Positions 25,690-34,166 of a stretch of 64,000 nucleotides of DNA are shown one piece after another. Position 1 is the first letter of the stretch, and each line of letters opens with the position of its first letter. The notes under the pieces were generated by a model, which ran no database searches, had not been told where the DNA came from, and worked only from the letters and a program-made list of their open reading frames with translations. Position numbers and translations under genes: made by a program. Origin of the DNA: Streptomyces spiroverticillatus (GTDB lineage Bacteria; Actinomycetota; Actinomycetes; Streptomycetales; Streptomycetaceae); contig BMUX01000002.1 in NCBI GenBank assembly GCA_014650415.1, positions 496,001 to 560,000 of the forward strand, read 5' to 3'.

Positions 25690-26339
25690 TGCGGGGTCAC
25701 CGCCCCGAGGCCGTGCGGGAGGGTGCCCCAGGGGTGGGCGCCGTCGCCGGGGACGGCACAGTGCAGGGCCGCGCCGCGCTCGGCAGCGAGGGCGGTGAGG
25801 TCGGTGTCGGCCCCGTACACCAGATGGCAGAAACGGTCCGCCGGGTAGGTGCGCGTCCAGGCGGGCGGCGGCTCGGCGCTGCGGTACGTCTCCCAGGTCC
25901 CCTCGAAGGTCACGAGGACATCGGCGAGCTTGAGGTAGCCGGGGTCGGGGTGCGTGCCGTGGTTCAGCACCAGGGAGCCCGCACCGGCCGCGCGGGCGGC
26001 GACGGCGAGACGGCGGTAGTGGGCGAGGGCTTCGGGCCCGGAGGAGACCTGGTCGAGGAAGGCGCCGGTGACGCCGTACCAGTCGCGGTGGCGCAGGAGG
26101 TCCCGGACGACGTCGGCGTGGGGGCGGCGGGCGTAGTCGGTGTCGACGTACCCGAGGACGCGGGTGCCGCGGTCGCGGAGCCGGTCGGCGGTGGCGGCGA
26201 ACGCCGGGTCGGGGTGGGTGCCGGGGCCGCTGGCCGGGTTCAGGATCACCCCGTAGAGGCGGGGAGAGTCGAGGATCGCCTGCCAGGCGGTGGGGTTGGT
26301 GGTGGGGTGCTCGTAGTACGGGACGAGGAGGTGGCGCAC
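25686..26339 (-). CDS. Spherulin-4 family protein (Sph3/GH135-like)
   Basis: This 217-residue protein starts VRHLLVPYYEHPTTNPTAW and continues GVILNPASGPGTHPDPAFAA, RVLGYVDTDYARRPHADVVRD, WYGVTGAFLDQVSSGPEAL and VLVTFEGTWETY, the spherulation-specific family 4 pattern. Fungal Sph3 is an endo-N-acetylgalactosaminidase needed to make galactosaminogalactan. There is no signal peptide from the chosen GTG at 26339 (AAGGA 5 nt upstream), so export, or a role inside the cell, is unclear. It overlaps the GH114 gene. A palindromic repeat block separates it from the membrane gene upstream. Confidence 0.85.
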   Translation of the reverse strand: MRHLLVPYYEHPTTNPTAWQAILDSPRLYGVILNPASGPGTHPDPAFAATADRLRDRGTRVLGYVDTDYARRPHADVVRDLLRHRDWYGVTGAFLDQVSSGPEALAHYRRLAVAARAAGAGSLVLNHGTHPDPGYLKLADVLVTFEGTWETYRSAEPPPAWTRTYPADRFCHLVYGADTDLTALAAERGAALHCAVPGDGAHPWGTLPHGLGAVTPQ

Positions 26340-26781
26340 GGGGGTCCTTGGGGGTGGGGTGGTGCTGGGTACGTACCCAGGGTGTGGCGTGCCCGGAGGG
26401 CGTGCCCCGTCAGGGGCGCGGGGCTGGGCCGGATCAGCGGCTCCGCCGCGCGGGCGCTCGCCGACTCGTCCGTGCCCCGTCAGGGGCGCGGGGAACTGCG
26501 CGAGCAACCACCCGGCCACCCGCACGGGAACCGTCCACCGGCCGCGCGGCGAGCGCTTTAGGGAAAGGGGCGGGTCCGGGGGCTTCTTGGCCCGGAAGGC
26601 GGGGCTGCACGCACCCAGTGCTGGAAGCGTGCAGCCCCGCCCCACCGGGCCATGGGGGTCCCCAGCCCCGCCCCTTCACCTAAACCCTGCGGGGCAGTTG
26701 GACGGGTTCCGTGCGGGAGCGTCGTGGCTGGTCGCGCAGTTCCCCGCGCCCCTGAAGGGGCCCGAAAGGGCGAAGCGTTCC
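26340..26781. repeat. 440-bp palindromic repeat block inside the exopolysaccharide cluster
   Basis: No gene is present. The unit CGTGCCCCGTCAGGGGCGCG occurs twice (26401, 26471). TTTAGGGAAAGGGGCGGG (26557-26574) and CCCGCCCCTTCACCTAAA (26667-26684) are outward-facing ends of the element also found intact at 47725-47932. Between them is a perfect 15-bp hairpin, GGCGGGGCTGCACGC (26598-26612) with its complement (26627-26641). A CCCCGCGCCCCT/AGGGG stem lies near 26738-26760. It probably terminates transcription and splits the cluster. Confidence 0.8.
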
Positions 26782-28191
26782 TCACCCCCGGTGGGCCGTC
26801 GCGCGGCCCAGGAAGGCGTAGGCCAGTGCGGACAGGAGGAGGGCCGCCGCCCCGGGGGCCAGCAGGGAGACCCCCGGCGTGGTGCCGCCGAGCACCGCCA
26901 GCGACTGGCCGAGCGCGGCCACCCCGCACACCCCCGCCGCCACCAGCACCGCCCCGAACGCCTGCAGCAGCAGCCCCGTCCACATCAGCGTCCCGATCAC
27001 CAGCAGCGCGACGAAGCGCACCTCGTCGAAGCCCCCCGCAGACGGCCACACCAGCGTCCCGAGCACCGCCAACGCCCCGAGCACGAGCAGGTACTGGCCC
27101 AGGCACCGCGCCAGCGTCCCCAGTGCCGCCCCGCGGAACTCCCCCGGTGTCGTCGACCGGCGCAGCCCCGCCAGCGCCCCGCTGCGGAACCGGTGCAGCA
27201 GCCACTCCGCCGGCCCCATGCTCAGCGTGAGCGCCACCGCCCCGGGTGCCGCCTCCGCACCCGACTCCGCCCCGCCCAGGGCCGCGTACAGGACGAGGAC
27301 ACCCGTGGCGAGGCCGAAGAGACCGTACGGGAGGGAGGAGACGAGCCGGGGTCCGCCCGGCATCCTCCTGCCGCCCACCCCCCGCACCAGCTCCGCCGTC
27401 GCCAGCACCAGCACCGCCAGCGGCGACACCGCGAGCAGCACCAGCCGTGCCGCGTCGGGGATGTCGTACGCGAGGGCGACGACCGCGCCCACCGACATCG
27501 GCGCGAGCGCGGCCAGCAGCAGGCGTTCGCGCCCGAGCACCAGAAGCACGGTGGCCGCCGCCTGGTAGAGCGCCTGTGCCGAGGCGAAGACGACCGCGGG
27601 CCCCTCCCCCGCGCCGGCCGCCGCGAAGGCCACCCCCGTGCCGACGAGGGCCCCGAGCGGGGCGCCCACCAGCAGGGCGCGTGCCGCCGCCGGGCGGTCG
27701 CCGAGCCCCAGCCAGGTGTACGCCCGGTGGGCGAGCGCCTGGTTCCACGCCCAGCCGGTGAGCGCCCCGGCGACCAGCACCGCGATCGGGGCCGCGCCCG
27801 TCGCGAACGGTGCCCCCAGGACGTACGCCAGACCGGGCAGGGCGAAGACGAGCCCGCGCAGCAGGCACGGCAGCAGGGCGACGTGCCAGGGGTCGCCCGG
27901 TTGCAGGGCGGGCTCCGGGTAGGTGCGCGGCACGCGGTCGTACAGGTCCTCGGCGAGTTCGAAGGAGTTCGTCCGGCCGTAGGTGAGGCGGATGTGGTCG
28001 TCCGTCATGCCGTCGGACTCCAGGATGGCGGCGATCTCGTCGGGGTGGACGGCCGCCTCGATCAAGTCGCGGAGCCGGTCGGCGAGTTCCTCCATCGGGT
28101 CGTCGGCGGCCGCCCAGCGGGGGCGCGGACGCGGTATCACCGGCAGGGTGTCCTGCCGGTCGTCGGGCGTGAGCCACAACGGTCCGCTCAT
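26782..28191 (-). CDS. Polytopic membrane protein of the exopolysaccharide cluster (PelG position)
   Basis: The protein has 469 residues. The first 110 or so are soluble (DPMEELADRLRDLIEAAVHPDEIAA, MTDDHIRLTYGRTNSFELAE), and some 10-12 hydrophobic helices follow to the C-terminus. I see no nucleotide-binding or glycosyltransferase motif. Its place directly after pelF (31-bp gap, RBS GAGGAGG 7 nt before the ATG at 28191) corresponds to that of PelG, the flippase-like partner of PelF, and helix number is similar. I do not see clear PelG sequence motifs, so the transporter role is inferred from position. Confidence 0.65.
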   Translation of the reverse strand: MSGPLWLTPDDRQDTLPVIPRPRPRWAAADDPMEELADRLRDLIEAAVHPDEIAAILESDGMTDDHIRLTYGRTNSFELAEDLYDRVPRTYPEPALQPGDPWHVALLPCLLRGLVFALPGLAYVLGAPFATGAAPIAVLVAGALTGWAWNQALAHRAYTWLGLGDRPAAARALLVGAPLGALVGTGVAFAAAGAGEGPAVVFASAQALYQAAATVLLVLGRERLLLAALAPMSVGAVVALAYDIPDAARLVLLAVSPLAVLVLATAELVRGVGGRRMPGGPRLVSSLPYGLFGLATGVLVLYAALGGAESGAEAAPGAVALTLSMGPAEWLLHRFRSGALAGLRRSTTPGEFRGAALGTLARCLGQYLLVLGALAVLGTLVWPSAGGFDEVRFVALLVIGTLMWTGLLLQAFGAVLVAAGVCGVAALGQSLAVLGGTTPGVSLLAPGAAALLLSALAYAFLGRATAHRG

Positions 28192-28222
28192 GAAGCCCCC
28201 TCCTCGAGCCTGGTCACGGCGC

Positions 28223-29761
28223 TCACCACGTCGTCCCGTCCGCCGCCATCGCCCGCCAGGGGTCCGGCATCCGCAGTTGTGTCGTCCAGTCCTCGGCCAG
28301 CGCCTCCACGTCGTGCAGCGTGCGGGCGATCGGCTCCGGGACGCCGTCCAGCTCCTCGTATATCCGCCGGAAGCCCTCGACGGAGCGGCGCAGGGTGAAC
28401 TGGTCGATGACCCGCTGCCGGGAGCGCTCGCCCAGTTCGGCGCGGCGGCGGTCGTCGCGCAGGAGCTGCAGGGTGGCCCTGGCCATCGCCTCGGGTTCGC
28501 GCGGCGGGACGACCAGGCCCGTGTCGCCGACGGCCTCGCGCACGCCGCCGACGTCGGTGGAGACCGTCGTACGGCCGCAGGACATGGCCTCGATGATGCT
28601 GAAGGGGAAGCCCTCGCTGATGCTGGAGAGCATGACGACGCTGCCCGCCCCGTAGGCGCGGGCGACGTCGGAGATGCGTCCCTCGTAGCTGATGCCGTCG
28701 GTGACACCGAGGTCGGCGGCGAGTTTTTCGAGTGTCGTCCGGTACGGCTCGCCGCCCTCGGGCACCCCGCCGAACAGGCGCAGGCGCAGCGCCGGGATCT
28801 CGGCACGGCAGATGGCGTACGCCCGGACGAGGGTTTCGAGGTCCTTGATCGGGTCGATGCGGCCCGCCCAGCTCAGGGTGGGCACCTCGGGTTCGGGGCC
28901 CGCGTGCGGGAAGAGCTGGGGGTCGACGCCGTTGTAGATGGTGCGGATGCGCTCGGGGGCGGCGCCGCCGCGTTCCTCCCAGCGCCGGTTGTACTGGTTG
29001 CACGGGGTGATCAGGTCGGCCTTGCGGTAGCCGAGCGAGTTCAACTCCCGGTAGAAGCCGAGCAGGAGGGCCTTCACCGGCCAGCGCTGGGCGGCGCTGC
29101 GGTAGCCGAGGTAGCGCTCGCGGAGGTAGATGCCGTGCTCGGTGAGCAGGAACGGCGCGCCCTCGAAGTGCTGGGCGGCGAGCGCCGGAAGGGTCGCCAG
29201 GCCGCTGCTGACCGCGTGCGCGATGCTGCCGTCGGGGAGGCGGGCGGCGAGCGGGCGCAGCAGGTGGTCCAGGAGGTCGGTGGCTATGAGGGCGTCGTGC
29301 AGGGTGGGGCGGGCGTGCGCGGTGTCCAGGTGCGGCCGCGTCCAGACGCCCATCAGGGTCCGCAGGGCGCTCTCGCCGGAGAGGGCGGCGGTCAGGCGCC
29401 CCTGCCGGGCGAGGGCGGCGAGTGCGAAGAGTTCCTGCCCGAAGTCGCAGCCGGTGGCCGGGTCCAGGAAGGAGAGCAGGAAACGTTCGTACGTCGCTTG
29501 GAAGTCGCGCTTCTCGCGGCGGCCGAGCCGCCCGGTGCGGGTGCCGTCCGGTGCGCCCCACAGGGGGACGACGGTGTGGTCGTAGACGTTGCGCGGCAGT
29601 TCCCAGGTGACGGGTTCGCGGCCGCTGCCGGTGAGGGACATGACGTGGAAGTCGACGTCGGGCATGCCTCGTACCAGCTGGTCGCACCAGGTACTGACAC
29701 CCCCTTGGACGTGCGGATAGGTGCCTTCGGTGAGCATGCTGACATGGCGCCCACGGCTCAT
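28223..29761 (-). CDS. pelF: GT4-family glycosyltransferase, PelF-like
   Basis: This 512-residue cytosolic glycosyltransferase begins MSRGRHVSMLTEGTYPHVQG and continues GVSTWCDQLV, the PelF N-terminal signature. The GT-B C-terminal domain has LSWAGRIDPIKDLETLV and the EGFPFSIIEAMSCG motif with the E-x7-E of retaining GT4 enzymes. PelF polymerises nucleotide sugar into Pel, and in fungi Gtb3 has this role for galactosaminogalactan. The ATG at 29761 has GGGGGA about 9 nt upstream. It is followed by the membrane gene and preceded, beyond a 17-bp hairpin, by the deacetylase gene. Confidence 0.9.
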   Translation of the reverse strand: MSRGRHVSMLTEGTYPHVQGGVSTWCDQLVRGMPDVDFHVMSLTGSGREPVTWELPRNVYDHTVVPLWGAPDGTRTGRLGRREKRDFQATYERFLLSFLDPATGCDFGQELFALAALARQGRLTAALSGESALRTLMGVWTRPHLDTAHARPTLHDALIATDLLDHLLRPLAARLPDGSIAHAVSSGLATLPALAAQHFEGAPFLLTEHGIYLRERYLGYRSAAQRWPVKALLLGFYRELNSLGYRKADLITPCNQYNRRWEERGGAAPERIRTIYNGVDPQLFPHAGPEPEVPTLSWAGRIDPIKDLETLVRAYAICRAEIPALRLRLFGGVPEGGEPYRTTLEKLAADLGVTDGISYEGRISDVARAYGAGSVVMLSSISEGFPFSIIEAMSCGRTTVSTDVGGVREAVGDTGLVVPPREPEAMARATLQLLRDDRRRAELGERSRQRVIDQFTLRRSVEGFRRIYEELDGVPEPIARTLHDVEALAEDWTTQLRMPDPWRAMAADGTTW

Positions 29762-29790
29762 GAGTGGTGTTCCCCCAGGACGGATGTGCG

Positions 29791-29830
29791 GGCGGTCGCG
29801 CCGTGCCGGTGAGGGCACGGCGCGACCGCC
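29791..29830 (-). terminator. Perfect 17-bp intercistronic hairpin between deacetylase and pelF genes
   Basis: GGCGGTCGCGCCGTGCC (29791-29807) pairs perfectly with 29814-29830 around the loop GGTGAG. It lies in the 103-bp gap on the path from the deacetylase gene into pelF. It may terminate, attenuate, or protect mRNA ends so that the two genes are expressed at different levels. Confidence 0.8.
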
Positions 29831-29864
29831 GGATGGTGCGACGGTGCTGTGGTGCTGCCGGGGC

Positions 29865-32069
29865 TCAGTGCCCGGCGCTCTCCTGCGGGACCAGCGGCTG
29901 CTCCGGGGCGGGCAGCGCCTCCGGGGTGACCTTGGCGACGGGTTCACGCAGCGCCGGGGCCGGGGCCGCCGGAGCACTGGCGGCAGGAGCCGGTGCCGGT
30001 GCTGCCGGGAGCTTCAGCGTGACGGCGGACTGGAGGGTGCCCGGGGTGTCCCACCCGGAGAGCGTGCCCGCGTACGCCGTGCCGAAGGCGCCGGAGCCCA
30101 GGAGCAGTTGCTTCTTGGTGCCGGTCGGCGCGGTGATCGGTGCGGCGACGCCGGAGGGGGACTGCACGGTGACGGTGTCGCCGATGCGGTAGGCGGTCAC
30201 CTTGTTGTCGGCGAGCGCCTTGTCCCAGGCGGCGCGCCGGGTGTACTCGACGCCGACGTCCTTCTGCCGCAGGTTCACCACGGGGGCGTTGTCGGCGAAC
30301 AGGGCCCGGTAGTCGGCGAGGGTCTTGTCGATCACCGGGTAGAGCAGCTTCTCCTCCGCCAGGTTGGACTGGTGGACGTAGTGCGGGCGCGGATCGTTGG
30401 CGACCACGTGGTTGAGGGCCGTGCGGGCCTCCTGCGGGACGATGTACGAGGCGTAGCCCGTGTTCACGTCCAGCGGCTGGTCCAGGCAGGTGGAGAGCGG
30501 GTTGTCCTCGCAGGCGCCGCTGCCGCCGTCGGCCCGGGAGGTGTAGAGCCAGTTGTACTCGTCGGCCATCTCGGCGGCGGTCCCGACGTTGTAGTACACG
30601 TTCATCGGGTGCCGGGGCACCGTCTGGGCCGCGCCCACGGGCCGCTGCTGCGGTTCGCGGGAGGCGTCGCTGGCGATCCACTTGACGCCGTTGTCGGCGA
30701 GCGCACCGGCCAGGTTCGGGTTGTCGACCGGCTGCTGCGGCAGGGTCTTGAGCCCGGAGTGCTCACCGGTGACCAGCTCGGTCTTGTCGACCGCGATGCC
30801 CTTGCCGGTGGCCCACTTGTGGTTGTCGGAGATCTGCTTGGAGATGTCCGCGCGGCTCATGTAGAGCGTCTTGCCCGCAGCGTCCGTGGCGCACTTCCAC
30901 GGGACGACGGTGTTGTCCTGCGTGCAGCCGAGGAAGGGGTGGGTGTACGTGTGGTTGATCCAGCGGTACTGGGCGCGGTCGGCCACCAGTTGGTTCGCCA
31001 GGGCGTCGACGTTGCCGTTCTCCGCCTTCCACTCCTCACCGGCGCCGGCGTTGTAGACCATGTCGAGCAGGAAGCCGGACTTCTGCTGCCACTGTGCCGC
31101 GTACTGCGCGTCGGCGGCGGACATCCGGACCGGGTTCTCCCCCTCGTTCTCACCGCCCTTGCAGTCGAAGTCGCCGGGGGTGCAGTTGAGTTGGCTGTTC
31201 CACCGGGCGTCCGGCGCGAAGACGTCGTCGACGTGCACGGAGAAGTAGTTGCGGCTCTGCCCCAGATGCACGCCCTGGGTCAGCCAGTCCACCACTCCGC
31301 GCGCCAGCACCCGGAACTGCTTCTGGTACTTGTTGTACGCGAAGGTGACGACCAGTTCGCTGCGCCCGTCGGCCGTGTACTCGCCGACCAGGCTGGCGCG
31401 GGTGGCGCCGTTGTTCACCGGGATGTCGAGGTAGCTGGTGTACCCGGCGCGCGGGCGGCCCGCGTACCCGTAGCTCTCCACCACGGACGGCGAGTTGTCC
31501 TCGAACTTCAGCGGCCCGTCGAGATAGCCGAAGGGCCCCGCCTTGCCCGCGGCGGTGACCGCCGCGTCGACGCCGTCCAGCGGACCGGCGTACCCCTCCT
31601 GGTCGGTGTAGTCCAGGCCGACACCCGGGTGGGACCAGGTGTAGGCGTCGACCTGCCGGATCCCGAAGGTCTTCTCGTACGTCACGAGAGCCGCCGACTC
31701 GGCGGAATTCGCCCCGAACGGGGCCTCGTTGGGCAGCACCACGCCCTGGAACTTGGCGCGCGGGCGACCGCTCACGGTGTCGCTGAGGAACGCGGCGTTG
31801 ATCACCGGCCGCCCGGCCTCGCCGAGCTTGACGGTGGTGAACGGCACGCCCGTGCTGCGCAGTTCGTCGGTGACGGCCGCGACGGCCTCGCCGCCGTCGT
31901 CCACCACGAGCACCTTCAGATCCACGCGCGGCACCACTGCCGCGGGAGCGGCGACCGCTCCGGTGGGCGCCATCGCCAGCACCGAGCCGAGCAGGCCCGC
32001 GGAGACTATCGCCGCTCCCGCTCTGCCCGCGCGCCTCACGCCGCCCCTGGTGTTCTTTCCGTACGCCAC
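29865..32069 (-). CDS. Secreted Agd3-like (CE18-type) polysaccharide deacetylase
   Basis: This 734-residue protein has a long signal peptide (RRAGRAGAAIVSAGLLGSVL, cleavage after about AVA). The middle holds a NodB-like deacetylase core: acid pair D281-D282 in FSVHVDDVFAPDARW and metal motif H373-x3-H377 in WINHTYTHPFLGCTQ. VDKTELVTGEHSGLKTL follows. A C-terminal Ala/Pro-rich tail ends the protein. Domain order and length resemble fungal Agd3, which deacetylates galactosaminogalactan. The GTG at 32069 has GGGGAGGGGAG 6 nt upstream. First gene of the exopolysaccharide cluster, divergent from pepA. Family assignment is from motifs recalled, not from a search. Confidence 0.8.
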   Translation of the reverse strand: MAYGKNTRGGVRRAGRAGAAIVSAGLLGSVLAMAPTGAVAAPAAVVPRVDLKVLVVDDGGEAVAAVTDELRSTGVPFTTVKLGEAGRPVINAAFLSDTVSGRPRAKFQGVVLPNEAPFGANSAESAALVTYEKTFGIRQVDAYTWSHPGVGLDYTDQEGYAGPLDGVDAAVTAAGKAGPFGYLDGPLKFEDNSPSVVESYGYAGRPRAGYTSYLDIPVNNGATRASLVGEYTADGRSELVVTFAYNKYQKQFRVLARGVVDWLTQGVHLGQSRNYFSVHVDDVFAPDARWNSQLNCTPGDFDCKGGENEGENPVRMSAADAQYAAQWQQKSGFLLDMVYNAGAGEEWKAENGNVDALANQLVADRAQYRWINHTYTHPFLGCTQDNTVVPWKCATDAAGKTLYMSRADISKQISDNHKWATGKGIAVDKTELVTGEHSGLKTLPQQPVDNPNLAGALADNGVKWIASDASREPQQRPVGAAQTVPRHPMNVYYNVGTAAEMADEYNWLYTSRADGGSGACEDNPLSTCLDQPLDVNTGYASYIVPQEARTALNHVVANDPRPHYVHQSNLAEEKLLYPVIDKTLADYRALFADNAPVVNLRQKDVGVEYTRRAAWDKALADNKVTAYRIGDTVTVQSPSGVAAPITAPTGTKKQLLLGSGAFGTAYAGTLSGWDTPGTLQSAVTLKLPAAPAPAPAASAPAAPAPALREPVAKVTPEALPAPEQPLVPQESAGH

Positions 32070-32352
32070 GGCGTACTCCCCTCCCCCTAGAAGGCTCCCC
32101 GCGTACGGCACCCAAACGGAAGCCGCAACGAGGACATGTGAATGACCTGCAAAGCAATCCCCTGATCCCTTGCAAGCTCTGTGAAGAGTGTGACGCAAGG
32201 TTTACGCTCCGCGCTCCGAAAACCTCGGAGAGACACCACGGACGAGTGAACCGGTCGCCACCGTGATCGAAGTGCCCAACCGCGCGTAGGCTCGTCCGAT
32301 AGGCGCACATTCCCGCCATCACCAGGAACCCAGGAAGCGAGATTTCACCACC

Positions 32353-33873
32353 GTGACTGCTCTCACTCTCAGCACCTCCGGTGCCGCGACGCTGCGCGCC
32401 GACGCGCTCGTCGTCGGCATCGCCAAGGGCCCCAAGGGTCCTGTCGTCGCCGCCGGCGCGGAGGCCGTGGACAAGGCGTTCGACGGAAAGCTGGCCTCCG
32501 TCCTGGAGACCCTGGGCGCTTCCGGTGCCGAGGGTGACCTGACGAAGCTGCCCGCGCTCTCCGGCCTGAAGACCCCGCTCGTGGTGGCCGTCGGCCTCGG
32601 CCCGGTCCCGGAGAAGGACGACGCGTTCCCCGCCGAGGCCCTGCGCCGCGCCGCCGGTACCGCCGCACGCGCCCTGGTCGGCGTCAAGAAGGCCGGCTTC
32701 GCGCTGCCGATCGAGTCGGTCGAGGACGCGGAGGCCGTCGCCGAGGGTGCGCTGCTCGGTGCGTACAACTTCACCGCCTACCAGGACCAGGCGGACGAGA
32801 AGGACGCCAAGAAGCTTCCGCTCGCCGAGGTGGCGCTGCTGGGCGCCAAGCCGCGCGACAAGGCCTTCAAGGCCGCCGCCGAGCGTGCGATCGCGCTGGC
32901 CGAGGAGATCAACCGCGCCCGCGACCTGGTGAACACCCCGCCGAACGACCTCTACCCCGAGTCCTTCGCCGCGGTCGCCCAGGCCGCCGCCAAGGAGCAC
33001 GGCCTGAAGATCCAGGTCCTCGACGAGAAGGCGCTGGCCAAGGGGAACTACGGCGGCATCCTCGGCGTCGGCCAGGGCGCGGCCCACGGGCCCCGCCTGG
33101 TGAAGATCTCGTACACCCACCCCAAGGCCGAGAAGTCCCTCGCGTACGTCGGCAAGGGCATCACCTACGACTCGGGCGGCATCTCGCTCAAGCCGGCCGG
33201 CCACAACGAGACGATGAAGTGCGACATGGCCGGCGCCGCCGCCGTCTTCGCCTCCGTCGTCACGGTCGCCCGTCTGGGCCTGAAGGTGAACGTCACCGGC
33301 TGGCTGGCGCTCGCCGAGAACATGCCGTCGGGCACCGCCACCCGCCCCGGTGACGTCCTGCGCATGTACTCCGGCAAGACCGTCGAGGTGCTCAACACGG
33401 ACGCCGAGGGCCGTCTGGTCCTGGCCGACGCACTGACCCGTGCCTCGGAGGAGAACCCGGACGCGATCGTCGACGTCGCCACCCTGACCGGCGCGATGAT
33501 GATGGCGCTGGGCAGCCGCACCTTCGGCATCATGGGCAACGACGAGTCCTTCCGCACCGCGATCCACGAGATCGCCGAGGAGGTCGGCGAGCAGTCCTGG
33601 CCGATGCCGATGCCGGCCGAGCTGCGCAAGGGCATGAACTCCGACACCGCCGACATCGCCAACATGGGCGAGCGGATGGGCGGCGGCCTGGTCGCCGGTC
33701 TCTTCCTCCAGGAGTTCGTCGGCGAGGACATCGCCTGGGCGCACCTGGACATCGCGGGCCCGGCCTTCCACGAGGCCGCCCCGTTCGGCTACACCCACAA
33801 GGGCGGCACCGGGTCCTCGATCCGCACCCTGGTCAAGCTGGCGGAGCGCACCGCCGACGGCGACCTCGGCTAG
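32353..33873 (+). CDS. pepA: Leucyl aminopeptidase (M17)
   Basis: This 506-residue dimetal exopeptidase removes N-terminal residues in the cytoplasm. The C-terminal catalytic domain shows GKGITYDSGGISLKPAG, MKCDMAGAAAVFA, and the M17 signature NTDAEGRLVLADAL (from residue 348), which together supply the metal ligands and the bicarbonate-binding Arg. The N-terminal macro-like domain occupies residues 1 to about 170. The GTG at 32353 has only a distant AGGAAG. TAGGCT near 32287 is a possible -10 element. A strong terminator follows 10 bp after the stop. Confidence 0.96.
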   Translation: MTALTLSTSGAATLRADALVVGIAKGPKGPVVAAGAEAVDKAFDGKLASVLETLGASGAEGDLTKLPALSGLKTPLVVAVGLGPVPEKDDAFPAEALRRAAGTAARALVGVKKAGFALPIESVEDAEAVAEGALLGAYNFTAYQDQADEKDAKKLPLAEVALLGAKPRDKAFKAAAERAIALAEEINRARDLVNTPPNDLYPESFAAVAQAAAKEHGLKIQVLDEKALAKGNYGGILGVGQGAAHGPRLVKISYTHPKAEKSLAYVGKGITYDSGGISLKPAGHNETMKCDMAGAAAVFASVVTVARLGLKVNVTGWLALAENMPSGTATRPGDVLRMYSGKTVEVLNTDAEGRLVLADALTRASEENPDAIVDVATLTGAMMMALGSRTFGIMGNDESFRTAIHEIAEEVGEQSWPMPMPAELRKGMNSDTADIANMGERMGGGLVAGLFLQEFVGEDIAWAHLDIAGPAFHEAAPFGYTHKGGTGSSIRTLVKLAERTADGDLG

Positions 33874-33883
33874 TCATCCCTCC

Positions 33884-33919
33884 CCTGCGACCCCGGGCCA
33901 CCGCGCCCGGGGTCGCAGG
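33884..33919. terminator. Terminator after pepA
   Basis: Perfect 15-bp stem CCTGCGACCCCGGGC (33884-33898) with 33905-33919 and a 6-nt loop, 10 bp after the pepA stop. Confidence 0.88.
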
Positions 33920-33933
33920 TGCGTTTACGTACG

Positions 33934-33952
33934 ATTTCGCCCTGAACGAAAT
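33934..33952. promoter_or_regulatory. Dyad ATTTCG-N7-CGAAAT upstream of lpd
   Basis: Perfect 6-bp arms lie in an unusually AT-rich patch, flanked further out by TACGTACGA and CACGTACGTACG. It is positioned 215-235 bp before the lpd start, where an upstream promoter or operator could lie. Confidence 0.4.
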
Positions 33953-34166
33953 ATTTGCACGTACGTACGCATCGGTAACCCCTGAGACGGCGCCCCGGCC
34001 CCGTCTCGGAACCCGGCCCGGCGTCCCGCCATCCGTGAACAAGTGCGAAGATGGTTTACCGGCAGGACAGGGCCCCCACCACAGGGCCGAACAACAAGCG
34101 GCCGTACACCCCCGCCGCCCGGTCGTCGACGACCGGCGAGTGGCGCACATGCATGGAGGACGTGAC

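Noticed and set aside
26401..26493. Spaced identical units considered as a CRISPR array
   Set aside because: Only two units, palindromic and 70 bp apart, with no cas genes; they belong to a dispersed intergenic repeat family.
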